A stretch of DNA of 33,356 nt from an uncultured Eubacteriales bacterium (GTDB lineage Bacteria; Bacillota; Clostridia; Oscillospirales; Acutalibacteraceae), in the NCBI GenBank assembly GCA_934561055.1, contig CAKTFN010000017.1, forward strand, positions 1 to 33,356, written 5' to 3'. A program made the position numbers and the translations under genes. The notes under the pieces were generated by a model. That model made no database searches, had not been told where the DNA came from, and saw only the letters and a list, made by a program, of their open reading frames with translations. Each line of letters starts with the position of its first letter. Within the stretch, counting starts at the first letter, position 1. Positions 7,670-14,654 of this stretch are shown here, one piece after another.

Positions 7670-7840
7670 ATGGCATATGTAATTAGCGGCGACTGCATTT
7701 CTTGCGGTGCTTGCGCAGACGGCTGCCCCGTTGGCGCAATCAGCGAAGGCGACGGAAAGTATGTTATTGATGCCGATTCTTGCATCGAATGCGGCGCATG
7801 CGCAGACGGCTGCCCCGTTGAAGCAATCAGCGAAGGCTGA
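7670..7840 (+). CDS. Two-[4Fe-4S] clostridial-type ferredoxin (56 aa)
   Basis: This small soluble electron carrier has two CxxCxxCxxxCP motifs: Cys9, 12, 15, 19 and Cys38, 41, 44, 48. Length matches classic clostridial ferredoxins. AAGGAGG at 7656-7662 precedes the ATG at 7670. The two halves are unusually alike: residues 12-27 and 41-56 differ only at Gly22/Glu51, and the similarity extends to silent positions in the DNA. The gene stands alone with a good promoter and a strong terminator, consistent with a highly expressed housekeeping carrier for ferredoxin-dependent fermentation. It has high local GC and preferred codons compared with its neighbours, typical of abundant proteins. Confidence 0.95.
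   Translation: MAYVISGDCISCGACADGCPVGAISEGDGKYVIDADSCIECGACADGCPVEAISEG
7694..7837 (+). repeat. Internal DNA repeat encoding the two ferredoxin cluster halves
   Basis: The 57-base units at 7694-7750 and 7781-7837 match at 49 of 57 positions by my count, including identical blocks of 21 and 15 bases. The units are separated by 30 bases. Confidence 0.85.
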
Positions 7841-7862
7841 TTCAAGTAAAACTGAAAAAGCA

Positions 7863-7896
7863 ATCCGGAGAAGGCGTTCTTCTCCGGATCTTTTTT
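7863..7896. terminator. Strong terminator shared by ferredoxin and rfbD
   Basis: A perfect 11-bp stem (ATCCGGAGAAG at 7863-7873 with 7879-7889) has a 5-base loop and is followed by CTTTTTTATAA. The T-run overlaps the rfbD stop codon on the other strand, so the convergent genes are packed with no spare sequence. Confidence 0.9.
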
Positions 7897-8734
7897 ATAA
7901 TATGTTTTTGAGATATTCTTCAACGGCGTCTTTCCAAAACGGCAATCTTTCAAAACCGCCTTTGTCGAGGGATTCCTTTGAAAGGCGGGAGTTGAGCGGC
8001 CTTTCGGCTTTTGTTTTGTATGCCGATGAAGGGACAAAATTGACCTTTGCGCTTTTTTTTGCGATGCGGAACACTTCCGTTGCAAGTTCTGCCCATGAGC
8101 AAAAGCCTTCGTTTGTTGCATGATAGATTCCGTAGTTTTCGCTTTTTACCATTTCGCAAAGGAGCCCGGCAAGGTGCTTTGCGTATGTCGGTGAGCCAAC
8201 CTGGTCGCAGACGACGTTCACTTCATCGTGATTTTCGGAAAGCTTGAGCATGGTTGCAATGAAGTTTGTGTTCCTTTCCCCGAAAACCCAAGATGTTCTG
8301 ACAATAAAGAATTTTTTGCAGTTTTCAAAAACTGCTCTCTCACCGGCGAGCTTGCTTTTTCCGTAAACATTTAGAGGACCTTTTTCATCGTCAACGTTGA
8401 AAGGGGAGTTTCCTTCTCCTTTAAAAACATAATCGGTACTGACATAAAGCATTTTAGCTTCCGATTTTTCGGCGCAGCGGGCAAGGTTGAGCGTTCCTTT
8501 CTCATTGACCGAAAAGCATTTTTCCTTTTCGTCTTCGGCTCTGTCAACTGCCGTATATGCCGCGCAGTGAATCACGCAGTTGATTTTATGAGCTTCAAAA
8601 AAGGCTTCAACTTCGCTTTTGTCGGTGATATCGAGCGTGTCAACGTCGGTGGGAATAAAATCACGGTTTTCACTTTTTAAAATTCTGCAAACGTCAGAGC
8701 CGAGCTGTCCGTTTGCTCCGGTAACAAGAATCAT
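7895..8734 (-). CDS. rfbD: dTDP-4-dehydrorhamnose reductase (279 aa)
   Basis: This enzyme carries out the last step of dTDP-L-rhamnose synthesis, NAD(P)H-dependent reduction of dTDP-4-dehydro-L-rhamnose. The N-terminal Rossmann motif TGANGQLG (residues 5-12), the VSTDYVF segment (98-104) and the catalytic Tyr124-x3-Lys128 pair (VYGKSK) are all present. The C-terminal RPLNSRLSKE block is the family's substrate-binding end. Length is normal. It starts 3 bases after the rfbC stop codon, so the two are translated from one transcript. The genes rfbA and rfbB are not in the window. Rhamnose would feed cell-wall polysaccharide. Confidence 0.95.
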   Translation of the reverse strand: MILVTGANGQLGSDVCRILKSENRDFIPTDVDTLDITDKSEVEAFFEAHKINCVIHCAAYTAVDRAEDEKEKCFSVNEKGTLNLARCAEKSEAKMLYVSTDYVFKGEGNSPFNVDDEKGPLNVYGKSKLAGERAVFENCKKFFIVRTSWVFGERNTNFIATMLKLSENHDEVNVVCDQVGSPTYAKHLAGLLCEMVKSENYGIYHATNEGFCSWAELATEVFRIAKKSAKVNFVPSSAYKTKAERPLNSRLSKESLDKGGFERLPFWKDAVEEYLKNIL

Positions 8735-8737
8735 TTT

Positions 8738-9295
8738 TCACTCTCCGAAAATAAAATTTACGTCGCTGTCTTTGAGAAGCGGCGCGGTGATATCTTTTTG
8801 AGAAAGAATCGGATTGTCGATTCCCCAATCAACGCCGATTGACGTGTCATCGAAGCGTATGCTTCTGTCGTTTTCTTTTGAGTAATAGTCATCAACTTTG
8901 TAAAGAACCTCAACGTTGTCGGTGAGGGTAACAAAACCGTGACCGAAACCCTTCGGAATATAAAGAAAATGTTTGTTTTCGGCCGAAAGACGGGCGCTGA
9001 CCCATTCGAGATAGGTTGGCGAGCCTTTTCTTAAATCAACGGCAACGTCAAGAATTTCACCTCTTGTGCAGCAAAGAAGTTTCGTCTGCGCCGCAGGTGA
9101 TTTTTGAAAATGAATGCCTCTGAGGGTGCCTTTCTTTTCGGAAAACGAGCGGTTATCCTGAACGAAGACCGTGTCGATTCCGAGTGCTTTGAATTTTTCA
9201 AGGTTGTATGATTCGTAAAACCAACCTCTGTTGTCGCCGAAAACGTCCGGAATCACAAGCTTGACTTCGGGAATTTTTGTTTCAATGATTTTCAT
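8738..9295 (-). CDS. rfbC: dTDP-4-dehydrorhamnose 3,5-epimerase (185 aa)
   Basis: This is a cupin-fold RmlC that epimerises dTDP-4-keto-6-deoxyglucose at C3 and C5. Conserved blocks are DVFGDNRGWFYES, QDNRSFSEKKGTLRGIHFQ with catalytic His62, IPKGFGHGF and the YKVDDYYSKEND tyrosines. The ATG at 9295 gives the standard N-terminus MKIIETKIPEV; a frame open 31 codons further upstream would run over the promoter and is rejected. The Shine-Dalgarno (AAAGGAAG) lies about 25 bases upstream, farther than usual, with a short GCGC/GCGC hairpin between it and the ATG that could bring it nearer. It is first gene of the rfbC-rfbD operon. Confidence 0.95.
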   Translation of the reverse strand: MKIIETKIPEVKLVIPDVFGDNRGWFYESYNLEKFKALGIDTVFVQDNRSFSEKKGTLRGIHFQKSPAAQTKLLCCTRGEILDVAVDLRKGSPTYLEWVSARLSAENKHFLYIPKGFGHGFVTLTDNVEVLYKVDDYYSKENDRSIRFDDTSIGVDWGIDNPILSQKDITAPLLKDSDVNFIFGE

Positions 9296-9359
9296 GATAT
9301 ATCTGCGCAAACCGCGCTTCCTTTCTGAAAACTTATGCTTTGCATTTGCAACGATATGA

Positions 9360-9388
9360 ATTATACTATTTTCGGCAAAAATAGTCAA
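9360..9388 (-). promoter_or_regulatory. Promoter of rfbC-rfbD
   Basis: On the minus strand TTGACT (complement of 9383-9388) is followed by a 17-base spacer and a perfect TATAAT (complement of 9360-9365). It is back to back with the plus-strand promoter at 9408. Confidence 0.8.
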
Positions 9389-9407
9389 GAAAAATCGCCG
9401 TTAACCC

Positions 9408-9437
9408 TTGACATTATGCGTTTTTTCATGGTAAAAT
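9408..9437 (+). promoter_or_regulatory. Promoter of the COG2509 flavoprotein gene
   Basis: A perfect TTGACA at 9408-9413, an 18-base spacer and TAAAAT at 9432-9437 preceded by TGG give an extended -10 promoter. The two -35 boxes of the divergent promoters are 19 bases apart. Confidence 0.75.
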
Positions 9438-9442
9438 AACTC

Positions 9443-9470
9443 AGCATGGTTTGTGACCGTGCTGTTTTTA
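9443..9470 (+). other. 5'-leader hairpin followed by a T-run
   Basis: AGCATGGT (9443-9450) pairs with ACCGTGCT (9456-9463) with one G-U pair and a 5-base loop, followed by GTTTTTA. It begins right at the expected transcription start. A second small dyad (GCCA/TGGC near 9472-9482) is also followed by a T-run. It may be a stabilising 5' hairpin or a weak attenuator; it is too short for a known riboswitch. Confidence 0.4.
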
Positions 9471-9514
9471 TGCCATTATGGCTTTTTAATATTAATAAGG
9501 AGGATTCCTCAATA

Positions 9515-10909
9515 ATGAAAAAAGATGTTGTAATCATCGGCGCCGGTCCGGCAGGAATTTTCACCGCCCTTGAAATGATCAAAAAAGGCTCAAAAAAGAG
9601 CATTATGATTGTTGAAAAGGGTCAGGCTGTTGAAAACAGACATTGCCCCAAAGACAAAACAAAAGTCTGCGTTTCATGCAAGCCGTATTGCCATATCACT
9701 ACCGGCTTTTCCGGTGCGGGCGCATTTTCCGACGGAAAACTTTCGCTCTGCTATGAAGTCGGCGGTGACCTTCCGACTCTTATCGGCGCCCAAACGGCTC
9801 AGGAGACGATTGATTACACTGATAAAATATATCTTGAATTCGGTGCGGACGAACATATTGAAGGTCTTGAAGACAGCCTTGGAAAGAAGGAAATCAGAAT
9901 CAAGGCAATTCAGGCAGGTCTGAAGCTTGTTGACTGTCCGATTCGTCACATGGGAACCGAAAAGGCTCAGGGAATTTACTATGCCATTGAGCAGTATCTT
10001 CTCAACAACGGCGTTGAAATGATGTTCGGTTATGAATGTTATGACCTCGTCCTTGAAAACAACGAATGCAAAGGAGTTCGTCTCAAAGACAGCAAGGGCG
10101 GTCATGAAACCGAAATTTTTGCCGACCACACAATCGTTGCAACCGGAAGAAGGGGAGCCGAATGGCTTGAAACCCTTTGCGCCGAATACGGAATTGCCCA
10201 TCAGCCCGGAACGGTTGACATCGGTGTTCGCGTTGAAGTACGCAACGAGATTATGGAAAAGGTCAACGAAACCCTTTATGAATCAAAGCTTATCGGCTAT
10301 CCCCAGCCGTTCAAAAACAAGGTCAGAACTTTCTGCCAGAACCCCGGCGGATTCGTCAGCCAGGAAAACTATGACAATGACCTTGCCGTTGTTAACGGAC
10401 ATTCATACAAAGAGCTCAAGAGCGACAACACCAACCTTGCAATTCTTTGTTCCCACAATTTCAGCTATCCGTTTAATCAGCCTATAGCATACGCCCAAAA
10501 GGTCGGCGAGCTGACGAATATGCTCGGAACGGGTCATATTCTTGTTCAGCGTTTCGGCGATATCCTTGACGGAAAGCGCACATGGGAAAAGGAACTCATG
10601 CAGTCGAACGTTCGTCCGACCCTTCCGGATGCCGTTGCGGGTGACATCACCGCCGCAATGCCTTACAGAGCAATGACCAACATCATCAACTTCATCAAGG
10701 CGATGGATCACGTTGTTGAAGGCTTTGCTTCAACCGAAACACTTCTTTATTCACCGGAGCTCAAATTCTACAGCAACCGTGTTAAGATGGACGAAGATTT
10801 CAACACCAGCATCAAGGGACTTCATTGTCTCGGTGACTCAAGCGGCTGGACACGAGGCCTTATGATGGCTTCGGTCATGGGCGTTCTTATGGGAAGAAAA
10901 CTCATCTGA
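9515..10909 (+). CDS. FAD-dependent dehydrogenase of the COG2509 type (464 aa)
   Basis: This is a soluble FAD-binding oxidoreductase. The N-terminal dinucleotide fold reads VVIIGAGPAGIFTALEMI (residues 5-22), a second nucleotide motif is ATGRRG at about 209-214, and the C-terminal FAD motif is LHCLGDSSGWTRG near 440. The general family is uncharacterised; related proteins are annotated as NAD(P)/FAD-dependent oxidoreductases. A cysteine set, Cys44, Cys52, Cys55 and Cys59 (HCPKDKTKVCVSCKPYCH), lies just after the first fold and could hold an Fe-S cluster. The ATG at 9515 has AAGGAGG at 9497-9503; the frame is open further upstream but crosses the leader. The gene has its own promoter and terminator, and codon usage fits the neighbours. 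The substrate is unknown. Confidence 0.88.
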   Translation: MKKDVVIIGAGPAGIFTALEMIKKGSKKSIMIVEKGQAVENRHCPKDKTKVCVSCKPYCHITTGFSGAGAFSDGKLSLCYEVGGDLPTLIGAQTAQETIDYTDKIYLEFGADEHIEGLEDSLGKKEIRIKAIQAGLKLVDCPIRHMGTEKAQGIYYAIEQYLLNNGVEMMFGYECYDLVLENNECKGVRLKDSKGGHETEIFADHTIVATGRRGAEWLETLCAEYGIAHQPGTVDIGVRVEVRNEIMEKVNETLYESKLIGYPQPFKNKVRTFCQNPGGFVSQENYDNDLAVVNGHSYKELKSDNTNLAILCSHNFSYPFNQPIAYAQKVGELTNMLGTGHILVQRFGDILDGKRTWEKELMQSNVRPTLPDAVAGDITAAMPYRAMTNIINFIKAMDHVVEGFASTETLLYSPELKFYSNRVKMDEDFNTSIKGLHCLGDSSGWTRGLMMASVMGVLMGRKLI

Positions 10910-10926
10910 TTACATTGAATTCTTTT

Positions 10927-10965
10927 AACCGCAACACTGCGTATTTTTCAGTGTTGCGGTTTTTC
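10927..10965 (+). terminator. Terminator of the COG2509 gene
   Basis: A perfect 13-bp stem (AACCGCAACACTG at 10927-10939 with 10949-10961) is followed by TTTTCG. Confidence 0.9.
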
Positions 10966-11108
10966 GATTATTTACCGGCGGTTTATATATAGTCGGCGGC
11001 GACTGAAAAAATGCAGTCGCTTGATTTTTGCGGAGTGAAATTGTTGCTTTTGTGATTTTTGAAACGTTGTTTTCTTTCTGTAATGCCTAAAGTTTTTTAT
11101 TTAAAATC

Positions 11109-11137
11109 TTGAATGTATTTATGTTCTGAGGTATAAT
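11109..11137 (+). promoter_or_regulatory. Promoter of the zinc-ribbon protein gene
   Basis: TTGAAT at 11109-11114, a 17-base spacer and a perfect TATAAT at 11132-11137 lie about 28 bases before the start codon. Confidence 0.75.
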
Positions 11138-11164
11138 GTCAAAAATCAGGAAAGAGGTATATTT

Positions 11165-11701
11165 ATGAAATTGGTTGATATGACTTGTCCGCATTGTAAA
11201 GCAAGTCTAAAAGTTGATTCAAGCAAAAAGCAGGCTTTCTGTGAATATTGCGGAGCAAAGCTTTTGATTGATGATGAGGTGCAGCATGTTCATTATGATA
11301 ATGCGGAAGATGCAGGCTATCAATTTGAAAAAGGACGCCAACGTGCACAGGCGGAGCAAAGAAAAAGCGACAGCCCAAAAGTTGTTTATGTTGTTCCGGA
11401 AAAGAAAAAGAAGAACAAAATGGTTTGGTGGATAATAGGCTGGATATGTTGTTTTCCGATTCCGCTCACAATATTGATTGTTCGTAATGAAAAGCTCAGC
11501 AAAAAAGCGAAGGCAATAATTATTGCTGTTATATGGCTACTGATTTTGGCAATTGGCGCAGGAGGTGCTGCTAATGATGATTCCGGCGGTGAATCAACTG
11601 TTTATAACACAACTTCTTCGGAACAAGTTACATCGAGTGAAACGGAAAAAACAAGTGAGGTATATGACGGTAATAAGGAAATAGAAGAGTTTGTAAAATA
11701 A
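11165..11701 (+). CDS. Zinc-ribbon membrane protein of unknown function (178 aa)
   Basis: An N-terminal zinc ribbon has Cys8, Cys11, Cys26 and Cys29 (CPHC and CEYC). It is followed by a charged linker rich in Lys/Gln/Glu, a first membrane segment at about 86-106 (MVWWIIGWICCFPIPLTILI), a short basic loop, a second membrane segment at about 114-134, and a Ser/Thr/Glu-rich outer tail. Proteins of this layout are frequent in Clostridia, usually with a further domain after the tail. Here the frame ends at EEFVK followed by TAA, and the same frame past the stop reads YNKNQ, so the last domain may have been lost by a nonsense change or deletion. The function is not known. GAGG before the ATG at 11165 and the promoter at 11109 support expression. 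Confidence 0.8.
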   Translation: MKLVDMTCPHCKASLKVDSSKKQAFCEYCGAKLLIDDEVQHVHYDNAEDAGYQFEKGRQRAQAEQRKSDSPKVVYVVPEKKKKNKMVWWIIGWICCFPIPLTILIVRNEKLSKKAKAIIIAVIWLLILAIGAGGAANDDSGGESTVYNTTSSEQVTSSETEKTSEVYDGNKEIEEFVK

Positions 11702-11739
11702 TATAATAAAAACCAAACGATTAATAAAAACTTGTTTTT

Positions 11740-11762
11740 GCCGCCTTCGGGCGGCTTTTTCC
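11740..11762 (+). terminator. Terminator with a TTCG tetraloop
   Basis: GCCGCC-TTCG-GGCGGC (11740-11755) followed by TTTTTCC is a textbook compact terminator ending the zinc-ribbon gene. Confidence 0.9.
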
Positions 11763-11775
11763 TTCTTGACTTTCA

Positions 11776-11784
11776 TGATATAAT
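11776..11784 (+). promoter_or_regulatory. Extended -10 promoter of the GNAT gene
   Basis: TGATATAAT is an extended -10 element 18 bases before the GTG start. The TTGACT at 11766 is too close to be its -35. Confidence 0.5.
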
Positions 11785-11802
11785 AACAACCGAGGTGATA
11801 CC

Positions 11803-12291
11803 GTGCTGAATATCCGACCTGTTGAAGAAAAAGACATCGAACGCTGTCTTGAAATTTATAATTACTACATTGAAAACACAACGATAACTTTTGAGGAAAC
11901 GCCGCTTACGCTTTCCGGGTTTTCCGACCGCATAAAAGGCATAACAAAAAATTATCCTTTTCTTGTTGCCGAAGATGACGGAACCGTTGTCGGCTACGCA
12001 TATTTTGACGTCTTTAACGCAAGAAGCGCATACCGTCATACAGCGGATCTTTCGGTTTATCTTGACAAAAACTGCCTTTCAAAGGGCACCGGCTCGCTCC
12101 TTTATAAAGAACTCGAAAAGCAGGCGGTGAAGTATGAAATCAAAAATGCGGTTTCTCTCATTACGTCCGAAAACGAAAGAAGCGTTGCCTTCCATAAGAA
12201 GAACGGCTTTTCATTTAAAGGGGAACTTTCCGGCGTCGGAATAAAATTCGGTCGGGATCTTTCGGTTGTGTTTTATCAAAAGAAACTCTAA
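11803..12291 (+). CDS. GNAT N-acetyltransferase, phosphinothricin/methionine-sulfone acetyltransferase-like (162 aa)
   Basis: This is a cytoplasmic acetyl-CoA-dependent N-acetyltransferase. The sequence follows the Pat/Bar-type subfamily: IRPVEEKDIERCLEIYNYYI at the N-terminus, a central VVGYAYFDVFNARSAYRHTADLSVYL core with the conserved aromatic-Arg pattern, an altered acetyl-CoA loop at LSKGTGSLL (normally Q/RxxGxG), and the C-terminal NERSVAFHKKNGF motif. GTG at 11803 is preceded by GAGGTGAT. Relatives acetylate phosphinothricin, methionine sulfone or other small amines, and the true substrate cannot be set from sequence. It is a single-gene unit without an obvious terminator. Confidence 0.88.
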   Translation: MLNIRPVEEKDIERCLEIYNYYIENTTITFEETPLTLSGFSDRIKGITKNYPFLVAEDDGTVVGYAYFDVFNARSAYRHTADLSVYLDKNCLSKGTGSLLYKELEKQAVKYEIKNAVSLITSENERSVAFHKKNGFSFKGELSGVGIKFGRDLSVVFYQKKL

Positions 12292-12669
12292 ACGGTTTTA
12301 AACGTTCTTAATCGTCTTTAAGTGCATTTTAGGTTTTTGTACTACTCTTTAGACGTGAAACCGAGAACAGTCTTATATGCAAAATACACATAAGCAAAAG
12401 CAATTAATGTGAATTTGGAATGAAAATCTTCCTTTCTTTGCAGGTTATGGTGAATTTATACAATGTAAAATTTACTGAAAAAACAGCTTGAAACCAATAA
12501 AAAGTGCTGTTTCCTACAAAAAAGCTCGCCGCAAAAAAATATTTTTGAAAAAATATCTAAAAATTTTACCGTTTTATATTGCAAAATGCCGATAAAATGT
12601 GTACAATGGTAAAAGTGACGATAGTCAAAATGTATAAAATTCACATAATTAATTGTTGGAGGGACATTT
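12292..12669. other. 378-base AT-rich intergenic region
   Basis: No supported gene on either strand; a 62-codon minus-strand frame has no ribosome binding site and a biased, Phe-rich composition. The right part holds the promoter at 12579-12607. The left part shows no convincing terminator for the GNAT gene and no clear structured RNA. Confidence 0.7.
12579..12607 (+). promoter_or_regulatory. Promoter of the CdaR-type regulator gene
   Basis: TTGCAA at 12579-12584, a 17-base spacer and TACAAT at 12602-12607 lie 62 bases before the start codon. Confidence 0.65.
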
Positions 12670-13755
12670 ATGTCAAACAGACTGTTCCAGGGAATTATCC
12701 ATCAGATGAAAGATGCTATCGACAGAACGATCGGCGTTGTCGATAACACGGGAACCGTAATTTGCTGCAGTGACCTCGGCCGCATCGGAGAAACCGGCTT
12801 TGCCGATTTCAAGGAGGAAATCACTTCTTTTGAGCCGAAGGTTATCGGCGGAAGAACTTTTATCGCAATCGGTATGCAGCTTCATCCGGACGCTGCCGTT
12901 TTTGTTGACGGTGACGATGACGCCGCCGCAAACTATGCGCGACTCATTGCGGTTTCGCTCAACAACATCAAGCAGTATTATGACGAAAAATACGACAGAA
13001 GCAACTTCATCAAAAATGTCATTCTTGACAATATTCTTCCCGGTGATATTTATCTTAAGACCCGCGAACTCGGTTTCAACAACGAGGTTTCGCGCTGCGT
13101 TCTTCTCATCAGAACTGCGGAAAGAAGCGACGTTTCAATCAATGAAGCCGTTTCAAAACTTTTTCCGGACAAGTCAAAGGATCTTGTAATCAACATCAAT
13201 GAATTTGACATTGCTCTCGTCAAGGAAGTCCGCGCCGGAAACGATGTGAAGGATCTTGAAAAGCTTGCCCGTTCGATCGTTGATTCTCTTCATACCGAAT
13301 ATTACGTCAACTCAATAATCGGTATCGGTTCAATCGTTGTCGGAATCAAGGATCTTCCCCGTTCTTTCAAGGAAGCTCAGATTGCGCTTGAGGTCGGAAA
13401 GGTTTTTGATACGGAAAAAACAATCATAACCTACGAAAATCTCGGTATTGCGAGACTCATTTATCAGCTTCCGACAACTCTTTGCGAAATGTTCCTCAAG
13501 GAAATTTTCAAAAAGGGTTCGATTGTCGGTCTTGATCACGAAACATTGTTTACCATTCAAAAGTTTTTTGAAAACAATCTTAACGTTTCCGAAACCTCAA
13601 GAAAGCTTTTTGTCCACAGAAATACTCTTGTTTACAGACTTGAAAAAATCAAAAAGCTTACCGGTCTTGATCTGAGAGAATTTGATGATGCAATCGTTTT
13701 CAAAGTTGCGCTTATGGTTAAAAAGTATCTTGATGCAAAGCCGGTTAAATATTAA
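12670..13755 (+). CDS. CdaR/PucR-family transcriptional regulator (361 aa)
   Basis: This is a predicted DNA-binding regulator of the sugar-diacid (CdaR)/PucR type. The N-terminal part (about 1-110) resembles a small-ligand or PAS-like sensing domain, a GGDEF-like middle spans about 120-260, and the C-terminal PucR helix-turn-helix is clear in TIQKFFENNLNVSETSRKLF and then VHRNTLVYRLEKI. A GGAGGG ribosome binding site precedes the ATG. It lies just upstream of ftsE on the same strand, with 65 bases and no terminator between, so read-through into the division block is possible. The ligand is unknown; the sugar-diacid label is a family name and not a claim about this protein. Confidence 0.88.
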   Translation: MSNRLFQGIIHQMKDAIDRTIGVVDNTGTVICCSDLGRIGETGFADFKEEITSFEPKVIGGRTFIAIGMQLHPDAAVFVDGDDDAAANYARLIAVSLNNIKQYYDEKYDRSNFIKNVILDNILPGDIYLKTRELGFNNEVSRCVLLIRTAERSDVSINEAVSKLFPDKSKDLVININEFDIALVKEVRAGNDVKDLEKLARSIVDSLHTEYYVNSIIGIGSIVVGIKDLPRSFKEAQIALEVGKVFDTEKTIITYENLGIARLIYQLPTTLCEMFLKEIFKKGSIVGLDHETLFTIQKFFENNLNVSETSRKLFVHRNTLVYRLEKIKKLTGLDLREFDDAIVFKVALMVKKYLDAKPVKY

Positions 13756-13820
13756 TTCGTTTTCCGCCGCATGATGTGACGAAAAATCAATGAATTTATT
13801 TTTTGCGAAAGTGGTTAAAA

Positions 13821-14654
13821 ATGATTGAATTTAAAAATGTAACAATGAAATATAAGACAAACGGTGCCGTTGCCCTTGACAACGTCAGCGTTAAAATCGA
13901 TGACGGCGAGTTTGTTTTTGTTGTCGGAGCGTCCGGTGCGGGAAAAAGCTCTTTTTTGAACGTAATAATGGGTCAGGAAAAAGTCGATTCTGGTGAAGTT
14001 CGCGTCGGTCCGTATGATCTTACGAAAATGAAGCGCCGGGATCTTCCTTATCTCAGAAGAATGCTCGGAATCGTTTTTCAGGATTTCAGACTTATTCCGA
14101 AAATGACCGTTTATGACAACGTTGCTTTTGCCCTTCGTGTAATCGGAATGGGCGAAAGAAAAATCACAAAACGCGTTCGTTACGTTCTGAAACTTGTTGA
14201 CCTCTCTTCAAAAGCAAAGAATTTTCCGAATCAGCTTTCAACCGGTGAACGTCAGCGTGTTGCAATCGCAAGAGCACTTGTCAATAATCCCGGCGTCATT
14301 ATTGCAGATGAACCGACCGGTAACCTTGACCCCGTTCTTTCCGGAGACATCATGACTCTTTTTGACAAGATTAATGCTCTCGGTGCTACGGTTGTTGTCG
14401 TTACCCATGACTTGGAGCTTGTTCATCAATTCGATCACAGAATCGTCACGATTGAAAACGGAAAGATTGTCTCCGATATTCCTTCGCGTTCAAAGCTCAG
14501 ATATGCCGCAAAACCTCAGCCTGCCGAAGTTCAGCAGCCCGTTGCTCCCGTTGCCGAAAGCAGAGCCGAGGATAATCAGGTTTCCGAAAACGCTGAAAAG
14601 TCTGACGTAACTTCACAGGAAGAAATAAAGGAGGGTGAAAACGATGGCGAATAA
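13821..14654 (+). CDS. ftsE: Cell-division ATP-binding protein FtsE (277 aa)
   Basis: This is the ATPase of the FtsEX complex, which sits at the inner membrane face and drives activation of peptidoglycan hydrolases during division. All ABC motifs are intact: Walker A GASGAGKS (36-43), Q-loop Gln87, signature LSTGE (139-143), Walker B VIIADE (159-164) and switch His196. The family-typical core ends near residue 225; a Pro/Ala/Glu-rich acidic tail of about 50 residues follows. The ATG at 13821 gives the standard N-terminus MIEFKNV; the Shine-Dalgarno there is weak (GAAAGTGG). Its last 11 bases overlap the ftsX start. Confidence 0.97.
   Translation: MIEFKNVTMKYKTNGAVALDNVSVKIDDGEFVFVVGASGAGKSSFLNVIMGQEKVDSGEVRVGPYDLTKMKRRDLPYLRRMLGIVFQDFRLIPKMTVYDNVAFALRVIGMGERKITKRVRYVLKLVDLSSKAKNFPNQLSTGERQRVAIARALVNNPGVIIADEPTGNLDPVLSGDIMTLFDKINALGATVVVVTHDLELVHQFDHRIVTIENGKIVSDIPSRSKLRYAAKPQPAEVQQPVAPVAESRAEDNQVSENAEKSDVTSQEEIKEGENDGE

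Noticed and set aside
7579..8121. A 180-codon minus-strand frame and a 138-codon plus-strand frame over the ferredoxin and the rfbD end
   Set aside because: Both cross a strong terminator and overlap two clearly recognised genes in other frames.
12456..12644. A 62-codon minus-strand frame in the gap before the CdaR-type gene
   Set aside because: It is Phe/His/Cys-rich from AT-rich DNA, has no ribosome binding site, and lies over the promoter at 12579.
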